From contig JAMPDE010000001.1 of the NCBI GenBank assembly GCA_023665825.1, positions 1-46,023 of the forward strand: a stretch of 46,023 nt of DNA. Direction: 5' to 3'. Below the pieces are notes generated by a model. That model was not told where the DNA came from, searched no databases, and saw only the letters and a list, made by a program, of their open reading frames with translations. Made by a program: the position numbers and the translations under genes. Position 1 is the stretch's first letter. Each line of letters begins with the position of its first letter. Positions 33,891 through 41,136 of this stretch are shown piece by piece. This DNA is from Alistipes senegalensis (lineage in GTDB: Bacteria > Bacteroidota > Bacteroidia > Bacteroidales > Rikenellaceae).

Positions 33891-34967
33891 ATGTTTTCCC
33901 GACGCAAACCGGGTCTTCGGAAACGATGGGCCCTCGACCTTTTTTCCGACCTCTATTCCCAAACCGTCGCCGAACATCGGCTGAATACGCTTTTTTGGGA
34001 GTGTACGCTGCGGTGCAACCTCGCCTGCCGTCATTGCGGAAGCGACTGCCGTGTCGCTCCCGACGTGCCGGACATGCCCGCGTCCGATTTTCTGAAAGTG
34101 CTCGACGAACAAATCACGCCCCACGTCGATCCGGCTGAAGTGCTCGTCATCTTTTCGGGCGGCGAAGTCTTGGTGCGCGATGATTTGGAGGAAGTCGGCG
34201 CAGAAGTAACGCGGCGCGGCTACGCATGGGGCATGGTGACCAACGGCATGGCCCTGACGCCGCAACGTTTCGAGCGGCTGATGCAAGCCGGATTGCGGAG
34301 CATCTCCATCAGTCTGGACGGATTCGAGCAAGCACACAACTACCTGCGCGGCAATCCTTTGAGCTACGAACGGGCCTTGCAAGCCGTACGGCTCGTAGTC
34401 CGGGAACCTGCGTTGGCTTACGACGTAATTACCTGCGCCACAAGCGCCCTGATACCGCATCTGCAAGAGTTTCGCGACATGCTGATCGCCGAAGGCGTGA
34501 AACATTGGCGGCTTTTTTCGATTTTCCCGATGGGACGGGCCCGCGACGATGCCTCCCTGCGCATGAGCGACGAGGAGTTCCGCACGCTGCTGGAATTCAT
34601 CCGCCGCACCCGCCGCGAAGGACGCATCGACGTCAGCTATGCCTGCGAAGGTTTTTTGGGCAACTACGAAGCCGAAGTGCGCGACCATTTCTACCAATGT
34701 GCCGCCGGAATTTCGGTCGCATCGATTCGGGTGGACGGTTCGATTTCGGGCTGCACCTCCATCCGCGCGAATTTTCATCAAGGCAACATCTACCGCGACG
34801 ATTTCTGGGATGTGTGGGAACACCGTTTCGAGCCGTTCCGCAACCGCGAATGGGCCCGAAAAGGGGAGTGCGCCGACTGCCGGATGTTCCGCTACTGCAT
34901 GGGCGGCGGCATGCACCTGCACGATGACAACGGCGACCTGCTCTATTGCCATTACCGGAAATTATAG
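33891..34967 (+). CDS. Radical-SAM/SPASM enzyme of the rSAM/lipoprotein system (TIGR04133-like)
   Basis: A 358-residue enzyme. The [4Fe-4S]/SAM site is CNLACRHC (Cys42, Cys46, Cys49). FSGGEVL (GGE motif) and SISLDG follow in the TIM-barrel part. The C-terminal SPASM-like domain has Cys270, Cys288, then CADCRMFRYC (327, 330, 336) and Cys353, enough for auxiliary clusters. SPASM enzymes usually modify peptides or proteins (thioether links, C-C bonds, epimerisation). It sits 16 bases after the small lipoprotein gene, its presumed substrate, on the same transcript. The chemistry and true substrate are unknown. There is no obvious transporter or protease gene, consistent with Sec/Lol export of the lipoprotein. 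Confidence 0.88.
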   Translation: MFSRRKPGLRKRWALDLFSDLYSQTVAEHRLNTLFWECTLRCNLACRHCGSDCRVAPDVPDMPASDFLKVLDEQITPHVDPAEVLVIFSGGEVLVRDDLEEVGAEVTRRGYAWGMVTNGMALTPQRFERLMQAGLRSISISLDGFEQAHNYLRGNPLSYERALQAVRLVVREPALAYDVITCATSALIPHLQEFRDMLIAEGVKHWRLFSIFPMGRARDDASLRMSDEEFRTLLEFIRRTRREGRIDVSYACEGFLGNYEAEVRDHFYQCAAGISVASIRVDGSISGCTSIRANFHQGNIYRDDFWDVWEHRFEPFRNREWARKGECADCRMFRYCMGGGMHLHDDNGDLLYCHYRKL

Positions 34968-34984
34968 TTTTCTCCAAGAAAATT

Positions 34985-35014
34985 TTGTTCTTCCGGCGAT
35001 TTTTCGTTCCTTTG
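34985..35014 (+). promoter_or_regulatory. Promoter of the SPFH gene
   Basis: TTCCTTTG at 35007-35014, one base from TAnnTTTG, with TTG at 34985-34987 and a 19-base spacer. A leader of about 35 bases precedes the ATG at 35054. Confidence 0.55.
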
Positions 35015-35053
35015 TAATATCAAAATAATATCATTTCAAAATCTCAAACGACT

Positions 35054-36019
35054 ATGGAGAACAAAAACTTCACGTACACGGGCTGGAAAGCGAAAGGCAT
35101 TCCGATGCTGCTCCTCCTTTTAACGGCATTGGCAGCAAGCATTTTTCTAATCGTGCAGGGCGGAATTCTGCTCGCCGAAGAGGTTCGCATCGCACTCGGC
35201 GGTTGGCTGTTGGTTCTCGGCATCGTCGGTTTCATCATCACGTGCATCGGGCTGGGCGGCTTCATGCTGCTGGAGCCCAACGAGGCACGCGTCATCGTCT
35301 TTTTCGGCAACTATCGGGGCACATTCTACGAAACGGGCTACTGGTGGATCAATCCGTTCACTTCGGCGAAAAAGGTCTCCGTCCGGGCCCGCAACCTCAA
35401 TATCGACCCCATCAAGGTCAACGACAAAACGGGCAATCCGATTATGATCGGGCTGGTATTGGTTTGGCGCATCAACCGCGAAAACATATACAAGGCCATT
35501 TTCGAGATCGACTCCGCGTCGGGCTCATCCGTCGACGTCGCGGCAGCGACGACGGTCATGAAAAATCTGGAAAATTTCGTCCGTGTGCAAAGCGATGCCG
35601 CCCTGCGACAGGTGGCCGGTCTGTATGCCTATGACAATAACGGAGTTGCGGCAGACGAAGTCACCCTGCGCTCGAACTCCGAAAAAATCAACGAACAGTT
35701 GGAACAGACGCTCGGCGAACGGCTGTCGATAGCCGGTATCGAAGTTGTCGAAGCGCGCATCAACTACTTGGCCTATGCGCCGGAAATCGCCGCCGTGATG
35801 CTGCGTCGCCAGCAGGCTGATGCAATCATCGCCGCCCGCGAAAAAATCGTCGAAGGTGCCGTTTCAATGGTGCACATGGCCCTCGACCGGTTGAGCGAAA
35901 ACAAAATCGTCGAACTGGACGAAGAGCGCAAAGCCGCCATGGTCACCAATCTGCTGGTCGTTTTGTGCGCCGACGAATCGGCCCAGCCCGTCGTGAATGC
36001 CGGAACGATGTATCATTGA
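35054..36019 (+). CDS. SPFH/Band-7 domain membrane protein
   Basis: A 321-residue protein. Two hydrophobic segments (about 15-40 and 47-70) are followed by an SPFH domain beginning [18 protein letters not shown] helical, charged C-terminal region ([35 protein letters not shown]) is typical of prohibitin/stomatin-like scaffolds. Such proteins oligomerise into rings on the membrane and organise partner proteins or proteases. It is followed after 10 bases by a small ribbon-helix-helix-like gene, a recurring pairing in Bacteroidetes. A second SPFH protein, FloA, is encoded at 39639. Confidence 0.9.
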   Translation: MENKNFTYTGWKAKGIPMLLLLLTALAASIFLIVQGGILLAEEVRIALGGWLLVLGIVGFIITCIGLGGFMLLEPNEARVIVFFGNYRGTFYETGYWWINPFTSAKKVSVRARNLNIDPIKVNDKTGNPIMIGLVLVWRINRENIYKAIFEIDSASGSSVDVAAATTVMKNLENFVRVQSDAALRQVAGLYAYDNNGVAADEVTLRSNSEKINEQLEQTLGERLSIAGIEVVEARINYLAYAPEIAAVMLRRQQADAIIAAREKIVEGAVSMVHMALDRLSENKIVELDEERKAAMVTNLLVVLCADESAQPVVNAGTMYH

Positions 36020-36029
36020 TTCGCGCAGA

Positions 36030-36221
36030 ATGGCCAAAGAGGGAAATACAAAAAATTTCGTACTGCGCGTGGATGCTGCGACGATGGAAGCATTGGAGCA
36101 ATGGGCCGACGACGAGTTCCGCTCGATCAACGGCCAGCTCCAATGGATCATTGCCGAAGCCCTGCGACGGGCAGGGCGCACCCCCAAGCGAGAAGTACCG
36201 ACGCAACCCGACAAAAGATAA
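36030..36221 (+). CDS. Small ribbon-helix-helix (Arc/CopG-like) protein
   Basis: A 63-residue basic protein. NFVLRVDAATMEALEQWADDE gives the beta-strand and first helix, and SINGQLQWIIAEALRRAGR gives the second helix of an RHH DNA-binding fold. Dimers of this fold usually repress their own operon, often as antitoxins. Here the partner is an SPFH membrane protein rather than a toxin. ATG 36030 is chosen because it begins the conserved domain; an in-frame ATG upstream lies inside the SPFH gene. A strong terminator follows. Confidence 0.78.
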   Translation: MAKEGNTKNFVLRVDAATMEALEQWADDEFRSINGQLQWIIAEALRRAGRTPKREVPTQPDKR

Positions 36222-36237
36222 CGCCACGCCCGCAAGT

Positions 36238-36272
36238 AAAAGCCCCGTCGAATGGCGGGGCTTTTATTTTTT
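36238..36272 (+). terminator. Terminator of the SPFH-RHH operon
   Basis: Perfect 10-bp stem AAAAGCCCCG (36238-36247) with CGGGGCTTTT (36256-36265), followed by ATTTTTTC. Confidence 0.92.
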
Positions 36273-36967
36273 CAGCGGTATTTTTCGCGCAACAGCGTCG
36301 CCAGTTCGGGCATTCCGTCGGCAGCACGTTTGCGAATGACAGTCAGCGGGTTCCGAATACCCGACACATCGGGTGTACCGGGATCGACCACGAAAATCGG
36401 TATCTCGGGCAGCACGTAACGCACCAACGAAGCGGCAGGGTAGACCGCCAACGAAGTCCCGACGACCACCATCAAATCCGCACGAGCCGCGATTTCGGCC
36501 GCCCGCTCGAACGCAGGCACCGCCTCGCCGAAAAAGACGATATGCGGCCGCAACAACGCCCCGTCGGAAGCCGTCGCATCCAACGATTGCTCCCAGCCAT
36601 CAAGCGCCACAATCAATTCCGGGTCGCGTTCGGAGCGCAGTTTTGTCAACTCTCCATGCAGGTGAGTTACGCGGATCGAACCGGCCCGCTCGTGCAGATT
36701 ATCGACATTCTGCGTGACAACTTCGACCGCAAAATCGCGCTCCAACTCCGCAATCGCCCGATGTCCGGCATTGGGTTCGGCCGCCAGCATTTCGCGGCGC
36801 CGTTCGTTGTAAAACCGCACCACCGTAGCACGATTCCGCGCCAACGCTTCGGGCGTACAGACATCTTCGATGCGATAATTCGCCCACAGCCCCTCCGCAT
36901 CGCGGAATGTGGCCAATCCGCTGTCGGCACTCACACCGGCCCCCGTAAAAACGACCAATTTTTTCAT
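36272..36967 (-). CDS. Sir2-family NAD-dependent deacylase without zinc cysteines
   Basis: A 231-residue sirtuin. It has GAGVSADSGLATFRD for NAD binding, TQNVDNLHERAG, and the catalytic histidine in THLHGE (His104). VVGTSL and VDPG close the Rossmann fold. Tyr53 and Arg56 (FYNERR) match the YxxR pair of class III, SIRT5/CobB-like enzymes that prefer succinyl or malonyl lysine. The small domain lacks the four zinc-binding cysteines; the only cysteine is in VCTPEA. This shorter, zinc-free version is seen in other Bacteroidetes. It removes acyl groups from lysines in the cytoplasm, yielding nicotinamide and O-acyl-ADP-ribose. Confidence 0.93.
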   Translation of the reverse strand: MKKLVVFTGAGVSADSGLATFRDAEGLWANYRIEDVCTPEALARNRATVVRFYNERRREMLAAEPNAGHRAIAELERDFAVEVVTQNVDNLHERAGSIRVTHLHGELTKLRSERDPELIVALDGWEQSLDATASDGALLRPHIVFFGEAVPAFERAAEIAARADLMVVVGTSLAVYPAASLVRYVLPEIPIFVVDPGTPDVSGIRNPLTVIRKRAADGMPELATLLREKYR

Positions 36968-36983
36968 CGTAAATCCGATTCAA

Positions 36984-37021
36984 CAAAAAAAGATTTCCGC
37001 ACATGCAGTGCGAAAATCTTT
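36984..37021 (-). terminator. Terminator of tRNA-Pro
   Basis: On the minus strand an arm beginning AAAGATTTTCGCAC pairs, with G-U pairs allowed, with GTGCGGAAATCTTT across a short loop, and continues into TTTTG. It starts 12 bases beyond the tRNA end. Confidence 0.85.
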
Positions 37022-37032
37022 CCGAAAATTCG

Positions 37033-37107
37033 TCGGGGAGACTGGATTCGAACCAGCGACCTCCAACTCCCGAAGCTGGCGCGCTAACCGGACTGCGCTA
37101 CACCCCG
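37033..37107 (-). tRNA. tRNA-Pro (anticodon CGG)
   Basis: Minus-strand cloverleaf. The acceptor is CGGGGTG with CTCCCCG, including a U6-U67 mismatch. The D stem is GCGC/GCGC. The anticodon stem CCAGC/GTTGG carries the loop TTCGGGA (anticodon CGG). The T arm is GCTGG-TTCGAAT-CCAGT and the discriminator is A. CCA is not encoded. Confidence 0.94.
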
Positions 37108-37136
37108 AACGATCGGCCTTCTCTTTCAAAGGCGCA

Positions 37137-37166
37137 CAAAGATACGCCGAATTTCCGAATTCACAA
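37137..37166 (-). promoter_or_regulatory. Promoter of tRNA-Pro
   Basis: The minus strand reads TATCTTTG (37137-37144) with a TTG 19 bases upstream, a complete -33/-7 pair about 30 bases before the tRNA. Confidence 0.75.
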
Positions 37167-37221
37167 AATTATTTTTCAAAATTATCGTGCGAATCGTTAA
37201 TTCTTCCGCATCACGGCACCG

Positions 37222-38661
37222 TCACTCCTTCACGCAACGCACCGACATGCCGTTCGCCCGTGCGTAAGCCGTCGAGGGTTCGGTGCCGACGGTCGTATTT
37301 TTCTTGTCGAACCAGAAATAGAATGCTGCCGATTCTCGATTCGGCGCAACATCCGCCGTCCAATACAGACCGACCCAAGGCTGCGCTTCTTCGGCCAAGT
37401 TACTACGGACGGCAACCGATTCGGGTGTAGCAGCAGGTTGATAGACATTCTGAATTTTGCCGTTCAGATAGACCCGACGACCGGCTGCCATAAACAGCGA
37501 ACTCGTCGTTCCGTCGGTCAACGGCCACCCGAACACGTCGTCAGCATCGGCCGTCGGCGTTCCTTCGGGAACCACACCGGCAAACACATCAGCCGGAGCG
37601 ACGCGCCACCCATACGGGCAGGGGTCGTTCGTTTTGTTCCAGTTTTCGGATGCCGCTTCCCACAACCAGTCGTAACCGTTCTCTTTTACGCCGGTAACGA
37701 AACTCAGCGGATTCAACCGTGCATATTCTTCCGTACCCGTCTCTGCCGACGCCTCGACGAACTTTATGGCCGTACTTTTATTATCACCGTCGTAGATAGT
37801 GGCCGATGTTCCGTTGTTCGCCCGATAGGAAGAGGACCCGATGAAAGGATCTTTCCGCCCCCACTGATAGAACAAGCCATAGGATGCGAGCCGCTCCTCG
37901 CCCGTTTCCGTAGAGTTGTCGAGCGCACCGAGATTCCGACCCATCAATTCGTACCCGTTCCACGCGACCGCATCTTCTTCGGGGGTATAAGCCACCGTCC
38001 AGACGTGCCAGCTCCACAGCAGCATACCGACCGCATCATAGGCTCCGATCACGGCATTGCCGCGCATGACTTCGTCCGTGTGGGTGGCATCCGCACCGAC
38101 ATAAAACGAGATGCGGCCCTCCTCCAAACAGAGATTCTGAATCAACCGTGTGGAACTTTGCCAAATCAAGCCGACACTGGCCGGCTGCACTTCGGAGCCG
38201 TCGCCCCGAACGGGCGCAAACGAATAGTGCGTATCCTTTTCACTGGCGATAAAGCAGTTCGCCGGCCCGGACAACGTTTTTTCGCTTGCAATTCCCACGA
38301 AAAGCGAAGCGCTTTTCAGTTTATTGCCAGAGGTATAACCATTGATCGTAATCGTACCCGACGAAGCGACGGTACCGTCGCCGGCCGATGCGGGCACAAC
38401 GACGGTCAAAGTCCGATTCGTCGCATCGAGCACCGTATTGTCGTCGCCCCAACCAGCAGGCCTGCTGGCGACGGAAAGCCGCTCGACCCCGCGCGCCGTG
38501 AACTCGATAGTCTGCGATTGTTCCGCGCCAGAAAAATAAACGGCCGACACTCCGAACGAAAGCACGGCATCCCCGTCATCGTCCTTGCTGCACGCCACGG
38601 CCGATACGCCCGCAAACAGCAGGAGAACCTTTCTGAAAAAATTTATAAGATTTCTTTTCAT
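37222..38661 (-). CDS. Surface lipoprotein with Fibrobacter-paralog (FISUMP)-type domain
   Basis: A 479-residue protein beginning MKRNLINFF with lipobox SAVAC followed by SKDDDGD, an acidic stretch of the sort that routes Bacteroidetes lipoproteins to the surface. The first half holds a BACON/Ig-like region (about 30-120). The second half carries GRNLGA, YGLFYQWGRKDPF, NDPCPYGWRV and the terminal GMSVRCVKE, the pattern of the Fibrobacter succinogenes major paralogous (TIGR02145) domain. Such proteins are abundant, variable surface proteins of unknown binding function. ATG 38661 is preferred because it directly precedes the signal peptide. Confidence 0.85.
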   Translation of the reverse strand: MKRNLINFFRKVLLLFAGVSAVACSKDDDGDAVLSFGVSAVYFSGAEQSQTIEFTARGVERLSVASRPAGWGDDNTVLDATNRTLTVVVPASAGDGTVASSGTITINGYTSGNKLKSASLFVGIASEKTLSGPANCFIASEKDTHYSFAPVRGDGSEVQPASVGLIWQSSTRLIQNLCLEEGRISFYVGADATHTDEVMRGNAVIGAYDAVGMLLWSWHVWTVAYTPEEDAVAWNGYELMGRNLGALDNSTETGEERLASYGLFYQWGRKDPFIGSSSYRANNGTSATIYDGDNKSTAIKFVEASAETGTEEYARLNPLSFVTGVKENGYDWLWEAASENWNKTNDPCPYGWRVAPADVFAGVVPEGTPTADADDVFGWPLTDGTTSSLFMAAGRRVYLNGKIQNVYQPAATPESVAVRSNLAEEAQPWVGLYWTADVAPNRESAAFYFWFDKKNTTVGTEPSTAYARANGMSVRCVKE

Positions 38662-38682
38662 AATCATCCGAAATACTCTTGG

Positions 38683-38690
38683 CAAAGATA
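38683..38690 (-). promoter_or_regulatory. -7 box of the FISUMP lipoprotein gene
   Basis: The minus strand reads TATCTTTG, an exact TAnnTTTG match, 21 bases upstream of the ATG. Confidence 0.65.
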
Positions 38691-38810
38691 GCACAAGCCA
38701 CGCGCAGAAACAAATTTATTCACCGCTTATTTCCGCCCGCGACATCGACCACGCTGCGGGTGGAACAATTTTTGCCCTCGCTGGACGAACGGAAAAAATC
38801 TCGAAACAGT

Positions 38811-39578
38811 ATGCGTCAGCCGAAAAAAGATGCGGAAAACGACCATTCCGACGAGCCGATTCGGATTACGATCACCGAGCGGGGGCCTTATCTGGTTTAC
38901 GGTCGGCCGCCGCTGTCCGCCCAATACATCATGCCCGACGAGAACAACGAAAGCTGGTACTTTCAGGAGGGCCGCCATTTTTCTACGGAAACGGAACCCA
39001 CCGCACTCTGTCGCTGCGGATCATCAAAACATCATCCCTACTGCGACGGTAGCCATGCGCAAGCCCGATGGAATCCTCGCCTTACAGCCGCCACGACGAC
39101 CCAGCCAGATGAAATCGAAACCATCGAAGGTGCGACGGTCGATTTGTTGGACATCAACAAATTCTGCGTATTCGCACGGTTTTGCCATCCGGCCGGAGAC
39201 ACATGGGACTTGGTCGAGCGTTCCGCGACGCCGGAAGCCCGGCGGCTGGCCATCCGGGAAGCCTCGATGTGCCCCAGCGGGCGATTGACCGCGCGGGACA
39301 GACGAACGTCGCAGCCGTTCGAATTCCGGTTCGAACCCGAACTCGGGCTTTTAGAAGACGACGCCATCGGTTCCAGCGGCGGGCTGTGGGTGCGCGGCGG
39401 CATCCCCATCCGACGCCCCAGCGGCGAAACCGACGAAATCCGCAACAGGGTAGTGCTGTGTCGCTGCGGACAATCGAGCAACAAACCCTATTGCGACGGC
39501 ACCCATGCGGCCGTCAAATGGCGCGACGGCATCGAAAGCGAACCGGTAGGCGAGACCCAGCCCGAAGAGGTCTATTAA
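38811..39578 (+). CDS. Double-CDGSH iron-sulfur protein with central ferredoxin-like segment
   Basis: A 255-residue cytoplasmic protein with two CDGSH [2Fe-2S] sites: Cys67, Cys69, Cys78, His82 and Cys217, Cys219, Cys228, His232. Both follow the CxC-X8-C-D-G-(S/T)-H pattern. Between them DINKFCVFARFCHP and CPSGRLT (Cys119, 125, 154) match the Fer4_19/DUF1271-type segment that precedes CDGSH domains in other bacteria. Such proteins may carry or store Fe-S clusters or electrons and respond to redox state. ATG 38811 is preferred; upstream in-frame codons run back into the divergent lipoprotein promoter. It ends within a long shared hairpin. Confidence 0.88.
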   Translation: MRQPKKDAENDHSDEPIRITITERGPYLVYGRPPLSAQYIMPDENNESWYFQEGRHFSTETEPTALCRCGSSKHHPYCDGSHAQARWNPRLTAATTTQPDEIETIEGATVDLLDINKFCVFARFCHPAGDTWDLVERSATPEARRLAIREASMCPSGRLTARDRRTSQPFEFRFEPELGLLEDDAIGSSGGLWVRGGIPIRRPSGETDEIRNRVVLCRCGQSSNKPYCDGTHAAVKWRDGIESEPVGETQPEEVY

Positions 39579-39620
39579 ACGAAGCATCCTTGCAGGTTTG
39601 TCTGCAAGGATGCTTCGTTT
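39577..39620. terminator. 19-bp hairpin between the CDGSH gene and floA
   Basis: The arms 39577-39595 and 39602-39620 are perfect complements over 19 bp with a 6-base loop. The first arm starts inside the CDGSH stop codon. It lies between convergent genes and probably ends both transcripts, although the T-runs on either side are short. Confidence 0.75.
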
Positions 39621-39638
39621 CCGAGCAATCGGCGACTT

Positions 39639-40616
39639 CTATTTTTTCTCCGGTTTGGCGATCGTCTCACGCATCGACGTATCGGCCATGATGTTCTTCA
39701 TCTTGTAGTAATCCATCACCCCGAGATTGCCGTTGCGGAATGCTTCGGCCATCGCCAGCGGCACTTCGGCCTCCGCCAGAATCACTTTCGCACGGGCATC
39801 CTGCGCTTTGGCCTTGTTCTCCTGCTCCAAAGCGACCGCCATAGCGCGACGTTCTTCGGCTTTCGCCTGCGCGATATTCTTATCGGCCTGCGCCTGATCC
39901 ATCTGCAACTGCGCGCCGATGTTCTTGCCGACGTCGATGTCCGCAATGTCGATCGACAGAATCTCGAAAGCCGTCCCGGCATCGAGCCCCTTTTCGAGCA
40001 CGACCCGCGAAATCGAATCGGGATTTTCCAACACGATTTTGTGCGAAGCGGCCGAACCGATAGACGAAACTATTCCTTCGCCGACACGTGCCAGCACGGT
40101 TTCTTCACCGGCACCGCCGACCAACTGCTTGATATTGGCACGCACCGTCACACGGGCTTTGGCAATCAACTGGATACCGTCTTTCGCAACGGCGGCGACC
40201 GGCGGCGTATTGATGACTTTCGGATTGACCGACATCTGCACCGCCTCGAACACGTCGCGACCGGCCAAGTCGATAGCCGTCGCCATGCGGAAATCGAGCA
40301 CGATGCCCGCTTTTTGGGCCGATACCAGCGCATGAACGACATTCGTCACGTTGCCGCCCGCCAGATAGTGCGCTTCCAATTCGTTGGGATTGAGCGACAA
40401 ACCGGCTTTCGTGCTCTCGATCATCGACGAAACGATCGTCGATGGCGGCACCTTGCGCCAGCGCATCAGAATCAATTGCAACAGGCTGATCCGCACGCCG
40501 GAAACCAGCGCCGAAAACCACAGCCCCACCGGTATGAAGTAAAATACGAGCCATACCGCGACGAGCGCCACGAAAATCACCAATGCAAGCATTCCCTGAT
40601 CCATAATTCCTTCCAT
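39639..40616 (-). CDS. floA: Flotillin-like protein FloA
   Basis: A 325-residue protein. A hydrophobic N-terminal hairpin (about 8-50) anchors it to the membrane without crossing fully. The SPFH/flotillin core includes [18 protein letters not shown] helical Ala/Glu-rich stretch ([21 protein letters not shown]) is typical of flotillin coiled regions. FloA forms membrane microdomain assemblies that organise signalling and secretion proteins. It follows the nfeD-like gene by nine bases, the conserved nfeD-floA pairing. An alternative start four codons downstream is possible. Confidence 0.94.
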   Translation of the reverse strand: MEGIMDQGMLALVIFVALVAVWLVFYFIPVGLWFSALVSGVRISLLQLILMRWRKVPPSTIVSSMIESTKAGLSLNPNELEAHYLAGGNVTNVVHALVSAQKAGIVLDFRMATAIDLAGRDVFEAVQMSVNPKVINTPPVAAVAKDGIQLIAKARVTVRANIKQLVGGAGEETVLARVGEGIVSSIGSAASHKIVLENPDSISRVVLEKGLDAGTAFEILSIDIADIDVGKNIGAQLQMDQAQADKNIAQAKAEERRAMAVALEQENKAKAQDARAKVILAEAEVPLAMAEAFRNGNLGVMDYYKMKNIMADTSMRETIAKPEKK

Positions 40617-40625
40617 ATTATTACC

Positions 40626-41090
40626 TTAATTTTCTATTTTTCGGACAATCACGCTAAAATTCTCGAATCCGACCACCTCCACCTCACTGCGCGGGTCGAT
40701 ATAGACATCCTGCGACTTGGCTTCGTAAACGCGGCCTTCGATTTCCACCTTGCCCATCGGCGACAAGCGGGAAACGCTCTTTCCGCGAACGCCGAGTTGC
40801 AACTCTTTTTCCGGTTCGGGCATCGACGAGGCGGGGATTTTCTGTTCCAACGAAAAACGCTGCCACGTCTTGGCCCGCAACGAAACGATGACCGCCACGA
40901 GCGACAGCACCAAAATCGCGCCGACAACAACACACCCAGTCAACGGATCATGGTCTCGAAACGCCAAATAGATCGAACTGCCGTAGCACACCAACGACAG
41001 CAATGCGCCGATGGAAATACCGGGCAAAAGAACCAATTCCGCAACCAGAAAAAGCAGGCCGAAGAAGATGAGCAGAATAATCAAAACCAT
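40626..41090 (-). CDS. NfeD-like membrane protein
   Basis: A 154-residue protein of the short NfeD type. Three membrane helices (about 1-19, 25-44, 52-71) are followed by a linker and a C-terminal OB-fold domain (about 95-154) with LGVRGKSVSRLSPMGKVEIEGRVYEA, the GxxGxaxtxLxPxGxVxxxG signature. NfeD partners stomatin/flotillin proteins; here floA is directly downstream. It has no protease domain. First gene of the operon, behind a TATCTTTA box. Confidence 0.92.
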   Translation of the reverse strand: MVLIILLIFFGLLFLVAELVLLPGISIGALLSLVCYGSSIYLAFRDHDPLTGCVVVGAILVLSLVAVIVSLRAKTWQRFSLEQKIPASSMPEPEKELQLGVRGKSVSRLSPMGKVEIEGRVYEAKSQDVYIDPRSEVEVVGFENFSVIVRKIEN

Positions 41091-41114
41091 AATGGGCGAC
41101 GGATTAATACGCCT

Positions 41115-41122
41115 TAAAGATA
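41115..41122 (-). promoter_or_regulatory. Probable -7 box of the nfeD-floA operon
   Basis: The minus strand reads TATCTTTA, one base from TAnnTTTG, 24 bases upstream of the nfeD-like ATG and just past the stop of the SPOR-like gene. Confidence 0.5.
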
Positions 41123-41136
41123 ATTATTTTTTTCGA

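Noticed and set aside
36030-36221. Classical toxin-antitoxin antitoxin
   Set aside because: The cotranscribed neighbour is a 321-residue SPFH membrane protein, not a small toxin, so only the fold is called.
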